Part shown: piece by piece, positions 30,513 to 41,439 of the stretch
Layout of the letters: the number at the start of each line of letters is the position of its first letter
Numbering within the stretch: position 1 is the first letter of the stretch
Assembly: GCA_024114885.1 (NCBI GenBank)
Contig: CP099421.1
Location: 558,001 to 622,000 of the forward strand
Source: Septoria linicola
Lineage: Eukaryota; Ascomycota; Dothideomycetes; Mycosphaerellales; Mycosphaerellaceae
Direction of reading: 5' to 3'
DNA: 64,000 bases
Notes under the pieces: model-generated
Database searches by the model: none
What the model saw: the letters and a program-made list of their open reading frames with translations, nothing else
Told to the model about the DNA's origin: nothing
Program-made: the position numbers and the translations under genes

Positions 30513-31813
30513 GCTACTACTTCCACAAAGTCACAGGGACCATGGTGCGACCCACCTATGGTCTCTATTCATTCTTTGAACCTTTCTTTTTATGTCATAG
30601 AGAAACCACTGCACAGCGAGGGGACAGGCGCGATGGAAAGGACAGGACTACAGCATGGACCGAGGCGCAAGGACGGCAGGACCGAAAAGGACGATACCCC
30701 TGATACAGGCCAGAGAGCCTTACGTTATTTGATAGATAGAAGCAGCCAGGAAAGTGGAAAGCGCCAATGGGTAGCTAGACCAAATGTGCACTCATTGCAC
30801 TCATTCATCCAGTATTCTCCGATCGTGTTTGACGTCTGATTTGTCTGTCTGCATTTGTGCCAGCGCATAGCACTGCTGGCTCCAGCAATTCATCCAAGGT
30901 GCTTAAGGCTAGGTGTAGCATGGAGATCTTGCAACAAGTCTAATTCTCAGAGTCCAGGGCCCGGTCCCTTACTACACCTGACACTCCCTCGCAGCATCAC
31001 AATGGTCGACTAGTGTGCAATCCGGCATGTGTGCAGTTTCTCCTGCCTTTTGACTGTCCGAAAACTATTCACTTATTAATCTATGTGGAACGCTCATGCA
31101 GGCTACCATAAGCGTCGGAGTAATCAATCAACTTTACGCTTCTCCATCTCGACTCGCTTGTCCTTCTTCGACGCACACATATTCCACGACTATATTCGTT
31201 ACGATTCCGGTTCAGGTCGAGTTTGGCGCGAGATATGTAGGAGACAGCGATCGCAGTTCCAAGACGCGTGTTCCACTGTTATTCTACCTGGTTCCAAGAG
31301 TGTTCCGAAGTGCCTAGGAGTGAGAAGCACAAGCGTCAAGGTCGGCATTAGCGTATCGGCTTGATCTGTAGTTCGACATGGCAGTGAGCCCAGGATGGGA
31401 CAGGCTCTGTCAAGGCGACCAGGTTGCGAGTCGTGCTATAGCTTGGAAAAGATGTTTCCAGCTCCAGCTCACTTGGAAAAGAGAATGAGGAGGGCAGTGC
31501 TAATCTTCCTCCTCCTCCTCTTCTCAATAGCCTGGCTTTTGGAATCGATCAGGCGCCTGATGTCAAACAATGAGGATGTAATTCGTGTTGGGGTATCATA
31601 ATCTAATGAAAAGCAATGAGCAAAGTGCTGCTCTAGAGCCCGATATGCACCTGCACGTCTCGGAGAGCACTATTTTCTCCCGGGCATCACAATTTCGCCC
31701 TGCTGATCTCGCTCTTAAGCATCCTAAAGACTGTCAGCAGGTGGCTTTTGGTGTGACGTTTGCGCTGTTCATTCACCTCCAACGCCTCGCTAACATAAAC
31801 CTGAATAAATTCT
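30513..31813. other. Convergent intergenic region
   Basis: About 1.3 kb. It contains a short (CTC)n run near 31,510. An ATG-led frame of 68 codons at 31,395-31,601 has one hydrophobic stretch but no other support. No RNA gene is recognised. Confidence 0.5.
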
Positions 31814-32325
31814 TCACTCTGACAGCCCAGCATGATAATCGCCCATCGCAACCTTCTCTGCTCTGTAGAAGAGCGTGCTCAACATGTCAAGTTGCTTATT
31901 AAGCTGAGACACTTCGGCCAGGCGCTTCGATAGCATGGCTCCACGCTCATCATCGCGGCGCAGGATCTCACGCATGCGCTCCTCGTTTGCTGCGATTTGT
32001 GCGTTGTTCTTCTGAACTTGCGTCTGTAGGGCTTGCAACTTCTCGAAGTTCTCCGGTATGCTGCTGTTGGTTGTGCTCACGCTACTATGCGGTGATGATG
32101 GAGAAGCATCTGTTGGCTCGTTGGAGTATGTGCTGTAAATACTGTTTGTGATTGTGCTGTGGGTACTGTATGTGCTGGGAACCTCAGAAGGTCGCTTTAT
32201 GGCTGTTAGTGATGGTGATGAGAGCGCTGGTATGGCGATGTGCTTACTCGGAGCATTACATTGTCACCAACTCGTCGCTTCTGTGTTCTCGCTAGCCATG
32301 CGGGGCTAGGTGCCGTGGTGGCCAT
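31814..32325 (-). CDS. Small coiled-coil hypothetical protein
   Basis: Exons 32325-32248 and 32194-31814 (152 aa), one 53-nt intron using a late acceptor (CATAAAG). An earlier acceptor (CTAACAG) would put the frame into an immediate stop. The N-terminus has MATTAPSPAWLARTQKRRVG, then a Ser/Thr-rich linker, then a coiled coil (about residues 75-135; LQALQTQVQKNNAQIAANEE, MLSKRLAEVSQLNKQLDML). No membrane or enzymatic motif. Function unknown. The size and coiled coil would suit a subunit of a larger assembly. Confidence 0.7.
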
Positions 32326-32650
32326 GGCGGTGGTGTGGGTTGAAGTGAAAGGAAAGCCAGATGTGGTGGCGTTTGTGTAACCTTTGTGATTCTTGAATTG
32401 ATAGACACTGGAAGGTGCATTTCTTGATATCAGGCAGAGCTCCAAACCCACGTGGCAGTAATCCACTTGCGAGGTAGCTGCGAAATGAATGGCAAGTCAC
32501 AGTGCAACGCAAGCAATGCGCAGAGACGTGGGTTTCTCCTCGAACATGCGGCGGCTGTATCGAGGAGTGCGTCGTCCTCAAGACCCTCGACTTGTCTCGG
32601 CCTGTCTCTTTGTTCAATCAAGGCTGCAATGATCTGGCGATGGTGAAAAG

Positions 32651-32887
32651 TTAATGTAGGGAATCAGTGAACGATAGCGCAACGTCTCGCAACTTAATAG
32701 GTACTGCTGGTGTACGCACGAGCTCTTCAGATCTTGCATAATGGTCATTTCGTCGATCGTGCTCGTGCGCCACTAACAAACAGGTTAAATGTCGACAGCA
32801 AGGGAGCTTGAATGAGCAATGACAGCATTGGCTTTTCTGTCGGCTCTGCGCTAGGAACAGCAGCAAAAGGGCAAAGGCCCGAGACAT
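32651..32887 (-). CDS. Candidate small Cys-rich secreted peptide ORF
   Basis: ATG-led frame of 78 residues. It begins MSRAFALLLLFLAQ, a possible signal peptide core. Directly after come five closely spaced cysteines within CCHCSFKLPCC, and a sixth in RHLTC. No TATA or splice evidence is visible, and the frame lies in a 1.4-kb gap, so it may be fortuitous. If real it has the profile of small secreted cysteine-rich proteins. Family not recognised. Confidence 0.25.
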   Translation of the reverse strand: MSRAFALLLLFLAQSRQKSQCCHCSFKLPCCRHLTCLLVAHEHDRRNDHYARSEELVRTPAVPIKLRDVALSFTDSLH

Positions 32888-33732
32888 AGCGACCTAATGT
32901 GCAGCGGCACCTGTCAGCAAGGGGAGGCTTTCTCCGCTACTCCACGATCGCGTGCCTGGCGAGGCCTGCTCATGTGCGATTCGATCCACCTGGTGAGCGG
33001 AGCGCAGTCCAAGAATACCGTCACACTTCTAAGATCCAGGATCGTGGTGCTCGAGCTGCATTTTTAGAGCAAAACGATGTCGGGATTGCAAGGAAAAACG
33101 GCGCCCGGGTTCGGCAGAGCATCAGACGAGAAGATCGACAACGCCTGTACCTCGCTTCTACCAGGCTAGCCGACAACATCCCGTCTGAGCATCTTCCTCT
33201 TTGGCAAAGATGCTTTCTTATCACACGCACTCAATTCATCACTTCTCAAGGTGAGCAGGTCGGCATCTGCCCGCTCACAAGCAACAAGCACGTAGCCCTC
33301 GGCGACGAAACTAAGTTTGGACGTGAAACAACCCAGTGCCGCTAAGAAGGACGGTTAGTAGTGGTTTCAGCACATATCACGTGGGAAGCATAAACGTATG
33401 TCTGTCAGCGCCTTCACAGACACACTTGCTCTCAAGTTGGGAGCGCTGACCGAGATCACTTTGATGGTGCGTCAAGACGAAAGAACATCGAGAAGCTACG
33501 TTCATACTTCGTATCACATTTCTGCATTACTGCTGCTCAGTGACCCCTCCTGAAAGCAGCTCTAGCCCAAACTCCGTTTCGCTATGCAAACCAGGAATCA
33601 TTGCATACCCACCGCCAAGATAGCACCGCCAAAGCAGCGGCGAATCTCCATCCAGTCTACTTCCCGTGGATAGTCTAGTCCTGCGTGGAGCTGGGGCCAC
33701 TCACTCCAGTTGACCTTGAAATCCGAGCGTAG
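32888..33732. other. Intergenic
   Basis: About 0.85 kb downstream of ATG3. The frame at 32,899-33,345 starts in a Met-led stretch but has no recognisable content. Together with 32,326-32,650 this gap holds nothing else I can support. Confidence 0.5.
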
Positions 33733-34865
33733 TCAAACTCCCATCGTGAAGTCGTGCTCGATGCCAGGCGTGACTGAAGCCATGAACTTTAGAAAGACGA
33801 CCAGATATTGATCAACACGGATAGCTGGCACTTCCTCCTCTTGAGTTCCGTCAGAAGAAAGCATCTCCCACTCGGCATCACCGTCTTTACCCTTCGATGC
33901 GGGCTGCTTGTCTTTGTCCTTGACGTCGAGTTTGGAGGTCTTGTCAACTAGGCCCTCCATTCCAGCCGAGGAGGGCTTCTCTCTATGCTTCATCTTCTCG
34001 ATCCGGAGCTTGAGAGCTGCGTCTGCTCGATCGAGCAATACCTTCATGACACTGGCATGTTTGCAAGGGTGCACAGATGCGGTCTTGATGGGAGGATCGA
34101 CAAAGTTGAAGTCCTCGAGCGTTACGGTCTTGTCCTTGTAGTCGCCTACAATATCCTCCATCATCGCAAGTGGTTGAAGAGGCTGTAACGTCGAGGTGTA
34201 GCCTTGAAGATATAGACGTGGTGTGCGGTAGTATGGCGTGTAGGTGATGTACAGAGTGTACGTCCGTAGACTGCGATGCTCATCAGCGCATATCACTTTT
34301 GTATAGAGCACAAAACTTACGTATCCTCTCCATTCTTTTGGCCAGCACTCGGATCGCGGATGATGGCTTCTTCGTCGTCCTCTTCATCATCCATATCCGG
34401 AATCTCTTCATCGTCCACGTCCTCGCCTAGTTTGCCGTCATCGTCGACAGTCTTAACGTCCTTGACGAGCTCAGCGTTTTTTGCCTTTTCTCTGCTGCTA
34501 TCACCACCAGCCTTCAACCAGCCATCGTCTTCACCACTGACTTCTTCGCCTGTTTCTTTCAGCATGTCCAGTACCAGCTGGTCTTCGCTGTCCTTGCCAG
34601 CAAAGTCATCGGCCTTGATGCGCTTGCGGCAAGGTACGCCACGAGTGACGAGATACTGCTTGCCAGCTGGGAAATATGCGACACGCTGAGCTGGAGATGC
34701 TGCATCAGCCCAGCTCCAGCTTGGAAACTTGTGGACCAAGAAGTCGCCGGCGGCCTGGAACTCCTCTGGCGTGATCTGGCCGGTATTGCGAAAGTCAGAG
34801 TTATGATTGATCGGCGCGAAGCGGTCCCGTAGAGGATCGATGAAACTGTGAATGAGGTTCTGCAT
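33733..34865 (-). CDS. ATG3: Autophagy E2-like enzyme Atg3
   Basis: Exons 34865-34321 and 34270-33733 (360 aa), one 50-nt intron. Atg3 receives Atg8 from Atg7 and transfers it to phosphatidylethanolamine on the phagophore. The N-terminal MQNLIHSFIDPLRDRFAPI amphipathic start and FPSWSW motif are typical, as is a long acidic disordered insertion (about residues 128-180). Exon 2 gives the E2-like core: RTYTLYITYTPYYRTPRLYL, then MMEDIVGDYKDKTVTLE, then catalytic HPCKHA with Cys 251, and a C-terminal LVVFLKFMASVTPGIEHDF motif. Length is normal for fungi. The acceptor is chosen because it restores LRTYTLYI. No nearby autophagy gene. Confidence 0.96.
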
Positions 34866-35485
34866 GTTTGCAGTGGACGATGTGACTGTTATGCGGTGTT
34901 CTTAGCTTGTTGAGGATGGCAGCAGGCGTTCGACTCTGCTCAGAGGAGCACGAGAGAACACAAGTCTGCTTCGCTGTGGCAGTATTCTTGAGCTTCAAAT
35001 GTCTCTGCCTATACGAACTCTGGATGCACAGTGTACCAGCGCAAGGACGAAAGCGTTGTTGAGGGGACTGACGACGTGAGTGGTTAGTGACAAGGCAACA
35101 AGCGCGTGCCCCGCATCATGTGCCCGGCGCGATCAAAGACGCCTGCCATTCGTCAGGCTCCTTTCACTCTCTGGAACGACAACATCTCGGCCTCCCTGCA
35201 GCCATGCTCTTCACTCGCCACGGTAAGGGCTGTGACCAGACCTGTCTCCCCTTCTGGCACTGCGCTGAAGACGTATCGCTTGCAGCATAATGTTTGCACT
35301 TCATGGCAATCCTAAACTCAAGTCAGCCGTCGTTGCCGTCCGCGGGAAATACCTCATCATCAGGAGCAGGTGCGTACTCCTCACAGCTTCTCTCCCCAAT
35401 CTTCATCTTTCAATCGGCGTCGCTCTTTGCTGAGCAACCTCGAACTACGCATCAAACGCAGGCATTGCCAAGTACTGTCTTCATC
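34866..35485. other. Divergent intergenic region
   Basis: The ATG3 promoter lies on the left. Short frames at 35,087-35,315 have no support. Confidence 0.5.
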
Positions 35486-35656
35486 ATGCCAGCCAAATTC
35501 AGAAGCACTCCAGGAACGGTCACGATATTCCTAGCAGCTTTCTTAGCAACAGATTACTTCTGGTTCCGACAAGAGTACAAATATATCAACTCCTTGGTCT
35601 GGACGCGCGTGCTGGGCAGTCGTAGCAGTTATACTGTCAATAATAATAATCACTGA
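35486..35656 (+). CDS. Candidate 56-residue membrane protein
   Basis: ATG 35486 (MPAKFRSTPGTVTIFLAAFL...). One hydrophobic helix (about residues 10-24) is followed by aromatic and basic residues (YFWFRQEYKY), giving the look of a single-pass membrane peptide such as a mitochondrial complex accessory subunit. A larger upstream-extended frame exists, but this ATG has better context (TCATCATGCC). No homologue recognised. Confidence 0.4.
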   Translation: MPAKFRSTPGTVTIFLAAFLATDYFWFRQEYKYINSLVWTRVLGSRSSYTVNNNNH

Positions 35657-35881
35657 CGTATAGCTCGGCCACCTTGATCACGTCTTCTCGACTGCGGGGT
35701 CGGATTCATTCAGCTGAATATCACAGATTTCTCGTGATACTGTACAGTCGACTGTCAATTCCGATCAAGGCTTCGGTTTTCTTTTCCAGGCACTGAGTTT
35801 GATCAGAGGTGACCAAATCCCGATGTTGCCATCCTCGTTTCATGCTGTCGATTTGCACAACGATCAGGAAACCTAGCAGAG

Positions 35882-37138
35882 ATGACCTCAATTCCAGTTC
35901 TCGACATATCTTTGGCAGATGATCCGCACAGAAAGCCAGAGCTCCTCGAGTCTCTTCGCGCAGCTCTCTTTGATGTCGGCTTTCTGTACATTGTCAATCA
36001 TGGAGTCGCTGCCAACACCATCAAAAGCCTTACAGATATACTACCACGCCTCTTCGCGTTGGCTGACGAACACAAAGTCACACTAAGCAAGCTCAACAGT
36101 CCACACTTTTTGAACTACTCTGGGTTTGCAGAAGAAACAACACTAGGCATACAGGATCTCAGAGAACAATTCGACTATGCCACGGAACTGCCAGTTGTGT
36201 ATGAGCCGGCTCGAGAGCCTTCTTCCAAGTACTCCAAGCACAGACCTGGAGACTTCAGTCAGCTGTACTGGCGTTTGAGAGGGCCCAACCAATGGCCCGC
36301 AGAGGTTCTCCTGCCTGGCTTCGGGACGGCTTTGACAGACTATCATGACGCAGTACAGGCATTATCGTACCGTTTCGTTCATCTCATCAAGGAGGCTGTG
36401 AATATCCCCGTCGGCACGTTCGACCAGTTCTTTGAGCCAGAATCACGAACATGTGGCACTCCTGAGAAGGTGTCATTGCCGCCTCAGCATCGCATCAAGC
36501 TGCTGCGATACCCTCCGGCACCTCACAATGATGATGGCGCACAGGGCGTAGGCGCACACAAAGACTCTTCAGGGTGGCTCACATTCCTCTATCAAGTTGG
36601 CGTAGAACCCGGTCTGGAAGTCATGGTGGCCAATGGGGATTGGATACCGGCATATCCTATCGACAACGGCTTTGTGGTCAATTTTGGGAATGCCTTTGAT
36701 GCAGCTGCCGAAGGCGCTGTCAAGGCCACTGTGCACCGCGTCATCGCTCCTCGGCAAGACAGCAAGGTGCGGTATTCGATTCCCTTCTTCCAAGGGCTGC
36801 CACTAGACATGACTGTGTCAGAGATTCGAGGCTACATTCCTGATGCCGTGAAGAGACATAGGGATGAGTCTGGGACACCTCATGATGGCATATCTAGCTT
36901 TCTTGATCCGCGCTGGGATAGTCTTGGCGAGAGTCAGCTAAGAAAATGGATCAGATCTCACAAGGACGTCGGTTTGAAATGGTACGGGGAGGTGTTTCCA
37001 CTCGAAGTGCCGCTCAACGGCACTCTTTCGACATTAATTACGAGATTCACCTTACTAGTGGTGCATCATGACAGGAAACGGTTGCTTACTATACAGCTGC
37101 TGACTAGTTATCACGAGCATCATATCCAGCACGATTGA
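35882..37138 (+). CDS. 2-oxoglutarate/Fe(II) dioxygenase, IPNS-like
   Basis: Single exon, 418 aa, ATG 35882. An isopenicillin N synthase-like dioxygenase: an N-terminal non-haem domain, MTSIPVLDISLADDP with VGFLYIVNHGV (residues 32-42), then the double-stranded beta-helix with iron ligands H226 and D228 in GVGAHKDSSGWLTFL and H285 in ATVHRV. The cosubstrate-binding RxS is R297-Y-S299. The C-terminus carries an extra 40-residue tail after WYGEVFPL with no resemblance to the family. Such enzymes hydroxylate, desaturate or cyclise small molecules; the substrate is unknown and no biosynthetic cluster surrounds it. Its stop overlaps the convergent neighbour by 19 bp. Confidence 0.93.
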   Translation: MTSIPVLDISLADDPHRKPELLESLRAALFDVGFLYIVNHGVAANTIKSLTDILPRLFALADEHKVTLSKLNSPHFLNYSGFAEETTLGIQDLREQFDYATELPVVYEPAREPSSKYSKHRPGDFSQLYWRLRGPNQWPAEVLLPGFGTALTDYHDAVQALSYRFVHLIKEAVNIPVGTFDQFFEPESRTCGTPEKVSLPPQHRIKLLRYPPAPHNDDGAQGVGAHKDSSGWLTFLYQVGVEPGLEVMVANGDWIPAYPIDNGFVVNFGNAFDAAAEGAVKATVHRVIAPRQDSKVRYSIPFFQGLPLDMTVSEIRGYIPDAVKRHRDESGTPHDGISSFLDPRWDSLGESQLRKWIRSHKDVGLKWYGEVFPLEVPLNGTLSTLITRFTLLVVHHDRKRLLTIQLLTSYHEHHIQHD

Positions 37139-38475
37139 CTCTCGGCGACAGTCGGTGAGACTGGAGCTTCACGCTTGCGAGCCTGCTCCATGTGGCCCCA
37201 TAGGGCACCCTTAACATTCTCCAAAACTCGATTTTCTCGCTCGAGTTCTTCTCGCTCCTTCTCCAACCATTTGATGCGAAGATCCTTGTCAGCGACGGCG
37301 TCCTCTTCCAGAGCAAGTCTCTCAGCCATGGACCGTAGCTTGGACAGCAATTCCTTGTGCTTGGTTTGATCACTACTCTGGAGTGAGCCAAGCTCTGCCT
37401 TCAGCGCGCAAGTCTCATCATGTTTAAGGCCATTCGAGACTCTGAGAAGTTGAGTCTCACCACGGACCAGTTGGAGCTCGGTCTTGGTCCTTTCCACCTC
37501 AAGCTCGGCAGTCTTTACACGACTCTGCTCACTGGCTAGCAACTCAGCCTTATATCGAAGCTGAAGCTCCACTGCTTTGAGTTGCTTGCGAAGTCGGAAG
37601 CATTCAACTTGCCAATCTGTGACGACATTCGAGTTGTCCTGGAAACCGGCCACGAAAGCATCTGATCTGCGTCGCACTGCGTTCGGAACGAAGCTGAAGT
37701 CTGGCAGGTTTGCCACGTCCATTGCGGTCACTTGAGGCACGGGAGACAGAGGTGCGATAGGCGATACTGGGGCGATGTCACTGGTCGATTCCGCGTATTG
37801 AGAGCTTGCCGAACTTTCTGTTGCTTCATCGGATATGGAACATGGTATCGGTGCACTGCAAGAAGGCGTGCGGCTATGTCTGGTCGTGAAACCGGTCGAC
37901 GGCAGTTCGTGAATCTGCCGTAGACTGTCGCGCAGCTCTCGGTGCTGCTCATCCTCCTCGTTCGGCATGGCGCATAGCTCCGAGTAGTCTGTAAGCATAC
38001 TGTCGTGCTTGTTGGAGCCAGCGACAATCTTCGATACAGACGACTTTGCAGAGACCGGCCGGGTTTCGGCGACATACTGCAGTCTGAGTTCCGGTCGTGC
38101 AGGCTCGAAAGCTTTCTTCGCCCGCGATGCTGGTCTGGGGTAGCTCGGCGTGAGAGGTTCCTCGCGCTCCGATACCATGCTAAGTTTGTGCGGACCATGT
38201 TCGATCTGCTGCAGCCTCTGCCATCGAATGTCCTGAATACCTCCTCCAACGGGCTGCGTGGCCATGGTCTGTCGATTGACTGTCTTCGATTTTCTGCCGT
38301 GGTCTTTGAAGTCGTAAGTCTGGGTGTAGTCTTGCAGCTCGAAGCTTCTTCGATGCAGCAGCCTGCTTAATCGTGCCTTTGCCCTCTTGACAGTAGGCGA
38401 GCGCGACAGCGATACCATGCTGTGATCGCTCTCTTCGCGGCGAGCGCCACTTGCTATGGATAGTGGTCTGGGCAT
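37120..38475 (-). CDS. Coiled-coil hypothetical protein
   Basis: Single exon, 451 aa, ATG 38475. The N-terminal half is basic and disordered (RAKARLSRLLHRRSFELQDY, Ser/Pro tracts, SPIAPLSPVPQ near residue 240). From about residue 290 a long coiled coil runs to the end (CFRLRKQLKAVELQLRYKAE; LEVERTKTELQLVRGETQLL; IKWLEKEREELERENRVLEN). It shares the design of the SQ-repeat coiled-coil protein (disordered basic N-terminus, coiled-coil C-terminus), but no sequence similarity is evident. Function unknown. It converges with the 2OG dioxygenase and their stops overlap. Confidence 0.75.
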   Translation of the reverse strand: MPRPLSIASGARREESDHSMVSLSRSPTVKRAKARLSRLLHRRSFELQDYTQTYDFKDHGRKSKTVNRQTMATQPVGGGIQDIRWQRLQQIEHGPHKLSMVSEREEPLTPSYPRPASRAKKAFEPARPELRLQYVAETRPVSAKSSVSKIVAGSNKHDSMLTDYSELCAMPNEEDEQHRELRDSLRQIHELPSTGFTTRHSRTPSCSAPIPCSISDEATESSASSQYAESTSDIAPVSPIAPLSPVPQVTAMDVANLPDFSFVPNAVRRRSDAFVAGFQDNSNVVTDWQVECFRLRKQLKAVELQLRYKAELLASEQSRVKTAELEVERTKTELQLVRGETQLLRVSNGLKHDETCALKAELGSLQSSDQTKHKELLSKLRSMAERLALEEDAVADKDLRIKWLEKEREELERENRVLENVKGALWGHMEQARKREAPVSPTVAESQSCWI

Positions 38476-39729
38476 CTCTGCTATATTTCAACGAGTGACT
38501 GAAGGAAACTGTTCTCAGTGTGTCGAGATTGGCCAAGAAAACGAACAAATGATCGACTATAAACTGCAAGACTTCCGGCGAAACTCCTCCAACGTGTGTG
38601 CAGGACGACACCGCTTCTTATCCACGCCTCCGGCAGTCTATCCTCCCCGTTTGGTGGCCGACCTGTGTCGATCAGCTGCGCGCGTTTCAGAAACCGGATC
38701 CGGACAAGTGGTTGATATAGGGTCTGCTATAGACCTAAGCCCACGCTACAAACATAAAACGCCTTCCTACGAGCCGGCCGGCACAGAACTCTTGAACATG
38801 CTTCTGAGAAGAACACCTCCTAAAGCCAGCTCCATGCCATAATTCACGAAGCTACATGTCGGTGTACTACTACAAACTTCTTCTTACCTCCAACGTTATT
38901 TCAAAACCTACTTCCGCCACGCAGATCTGGACACACTAATGCATGGCATGGCCAGCCGAACCTTAATCTCGCTTTCGGACACGACTGCAAGTCATGGCGC
39001 CTTGCATTGCCCATCTGCGATCTCTGCCGCCGCGCCATCTTGCTCTTATTCCTCCGGAACAGGAAGATTGTCTGAAGTGAAGAAATGATCAGCAAGCAAG
39101 ACCCGTTTGTCGCACTTTCGAAACGGCTGGCGGCTGAAAAGTCAATGTGCATAAGCATATACGCCACTAAGTTAATCCACTCTTTTCCCGCGGATGAATG
39201 ATCGAGACAGACGCGTCTGGGTCTGCCATGCCAATACTAGGACGACTCTGTAGAGTTTCTCTTTCCATTCAACTATGCTTCGTTTATCGCACATAGATTT
39301 GGTATGCTTACCACATGGAGATGTATGACTGCCGGTGCGTCGTATTCGATGCTGAGATGCTGGATGTGTGGCTTGCTAGGTCTGTGGCTATCGAGGAGTC
39401 GCAATACACACACGAGTGTACAGTAGTTCGGCAGTATTTGAGCCATATCTTGGCCGGGAAGTGGGGGAGTCGTACCGCTTCTTCGAAGGTATGAGCTTCC
39501 GCGCTTGCACGTGGTGGCACTGGTACACGTGCTTGAGTGCACTAAGTGTATAGATTTGTGGAAGTCGACGATACGATGGATGTAGCGGGCGGTGTTGTTT
39601 TCCTCAAGGTGCTGTGCTCTGGACCACGCTCATGCACGAGAGAGCACGTAGCTTGCACTCATAGACACGATTGCATACACTTTCTGCGAACAACACGCAT
39701 TCCGTGACCCTTTTGATACTATACTGTAT
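38476..39729. other. Intergenic
   Basis: About 1.25 kb between two - strand genes, holding the coiled-coil gene promoter and the MCCB 3' flank. Frames at 38,456-38,842 and 39,273-39,542 lack family signals. No RNA gene is seen. Confidence 0.5.
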
Positions 39730-41439
39730 CTACATCCTAAACACGCCAAACGTCGTCTCCTTCTGCTCCACCTTGCCCGTCATCGCAGCCTCCAGCCCCA
39801 TCCCCAACACTCTCCGCGTATGACTCGGCGGAATTACGCCATCATCCCACAGTCTCGCCGTGCCAAACGTCACCTCACTCTCCCTCTCAATCCGCGCCTT
39901 CAGCTCCGGATCAACTTTCTTCCCGACAGCCGCCATCACACTACTCAACTGCTCGGCTCCCATGACGCTTGTTTTCGCTGAGGGCCAGCTCCAGAGGAAG
40001 CGAGGTGAATATGCGCGTCCGCACATGCCGTAGTTGCCTGCTCCAGCGGAAGAACCGACGAGGACGGTGAATTTCGGGACTTGGGCGCACGCTACCGCCG
40101 TGACGAGTTTGGCTCCATTTTTGGCGATGCCGCCTTTTTCGGCATCCTGACCGACCATGAAGCCGGAGATGTTTTGGAGGAAGACGAGGGGGATATTGCG
40201 TTGACAGCAGAGTTGGATGAAGTGTGCGCCTTTCAAGCTGGACTCGCTGAAGAGGATGCCGTTGTTGGCGATGATGCCGACGGGGTGGCCGTAGATGGAA
40301 GCGAAGCCTGTGAGGAGGGTTTTGCCGTAGGAGGGTTTGAATTCGGAGAAGGAGGAGCCGTCGACGATGCGGGCGATGACTTCGTGCATGGGGATGGATT
40401 GTTTGAGGTTGGTACCGACGATGCCGGGGAGTTCGTTGATGTCGTAGAGGGGTTCGGACCAGGTGGGTTTGCGGGAGGGGTTGGGGGATTTGGGGTAGTT
40501 GAGGTTGGAGATGCTGCGGCGGGCGAGGACGAGGGCGTGAGCGTCGTCTTCGGCGAGGTAGTCTGTTACGCCGGAGACTTCGGAGTGGAGTTTGCCGCCT
40601 CCCAGGTCTTCAGCGGAGACTTCTTCGCCTGTGGCGGCTTTAACGAGGGGTGGGCCGGCGAGGAAGATTGTGCCTTGTTCTTTGACGATGATGCTTTCGT
40701 CAGACATGCTGGGGACGTAGGCGCCTCCTGCTGTGCACGAGCCCATTACTACACTGATTTGTGGAATGCCGAGGGCGGACATGTTGGCTTGGTTGTAGAA
40801 GAAGCGACCAAAGTGATCTCGGTCTGGGAAGACATTGGCTTGGTGTGGGAGATTGGCTCCACCAGAGTCGACAAGGTAGACACACGGTAGTCGGTTTTGT
40901 TGTGCGATTTCTTGTGCTCGGAGGTGCTTCTTGATTGTGATGGGGTAGTATGAGCCTCCTTTGACTGTGCTGTCGTTGGCGAGAATCATGCATTGCACTC
41001 CCTCGACTGTGCCGATGCCTGTGACTATGCCTCCCGCCGGCACATCCTCACCCGGGTACATTTCATGACCGGCTAAAGCACTCAGCTCGAGGAAGCTCGT
41101 TCCTGGATCTACAAGAGCAGTAATGCGATCTCTGACCAGCAGCTTCCCTCTTTCGACGTGTTTTTGTCTCGACTTCTCTGGTCCTCCCTTGGCAGCTTTC
41201 TCGTGGAGAGCAGTCAGCGTGGCCATGTATTCGTCCATGGCTGCGGCATTTTCCTTGAAGCCATTGCTGCTCGTGTCTACTGCTGTCTGGACTATGGACA
41301 GCTGTGCCGCTTGGTGTGGACTGGTATATGTGGCAGCTTGCCGTCGCTGGTACAGGCATTGGGCAGGCGCGAGGACTTGTCGGCGGGAGACGTGATGCAG
41401 TGATCTGGACACGATGTTTCTAGGCACGAGGGAGGCCAT
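39730..41439 (-). CDS. mccB: Methylcrotonoyl-CoA carboxylase beta subunit
   Basis: 569 aa from ATG 41439 (MASLVPRN...); the frame is open upstream only from a GTG. The Arg/Ser/Leu-rich N-terminus is a mitochondrial presequence. The carboxyltransferase subunit takes CO2 from biotin on MCC-alpha and puts it on 3-methylcrotonyl-CoA, step 4 of leucine breakdown. Visible features: KLLVRDRITALVDPGTSFLE (N-domain), GGIVTGIGTVEGVQCMI, LVDSGGANLPHQANVFPD, GRFFYNQANMSALGIPQIS, GSCTAGGAYVPSMSDESIIV, QNISGFMVGQDAEKGGIAKN (C-domain) and GNYGMCGRAYSPRFLW. This pattern fits MCCB better than propionyl-CoA carboxylase beta. It is divergent from isovaleryl-CoA dehydrogenase, the preceding pathway step. Confidence 0.95.
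   Translation of the reverse strand: MASLVPRNIVSRSLHHVSRRQVLAPAQCLYQRRQAATYTSPHQAAQLSIVQTAVDTSSNGFKENAAAMDEYMATLTALHEKAAKGGPEKSRQKHVERGKLLVRDRITALVDPGTSFLELSALAGHEMYPGEDVPAGGIVTGIGTVEGVQCMILANDSTVKGGSYYPITIKKHLRAQEIAQQNRLPCVYLVDSGGANLPHQANVFPDRDHFGRFFYNQANMSALGIPQISVVMGSCTAGGAYVPSMSDESIIVKEQGTIFLAGPPLVKAATGEEVSAEDLGGGKLHSEVSGVTDYLAEDDAHALVLARRSISNLNYPKSPNPSRKPTWSEPLYDINELPGIVGTNLKQSIPMHEVIARIVDGSSFSEFKPSYGKTLLTGFASIYGHPVGIIANNGILFSESSLKGAHFIQLCCQRNIPLVFLQNISGFMVGQDAEKGGIAKNGAKLVTAVACAQVPKFTVLVGSSAGAGNYGMCGRAYSPRFLWSWPSAKTSVMGAEQLSSVMAAVGKKVDPELKARIERESEVTFGTARLWDDGVIPPSHTRRVLGMGLEAAMTGKVEQKETTFGVFRM

Noticed and set aside
40081..40890. 269-codon + strand frame over mccB
   Set aside because: Antisense shadow of the carboxyltransferase; its Gly/Asp/Val-rich content mirrors the GC-rich coding strand.
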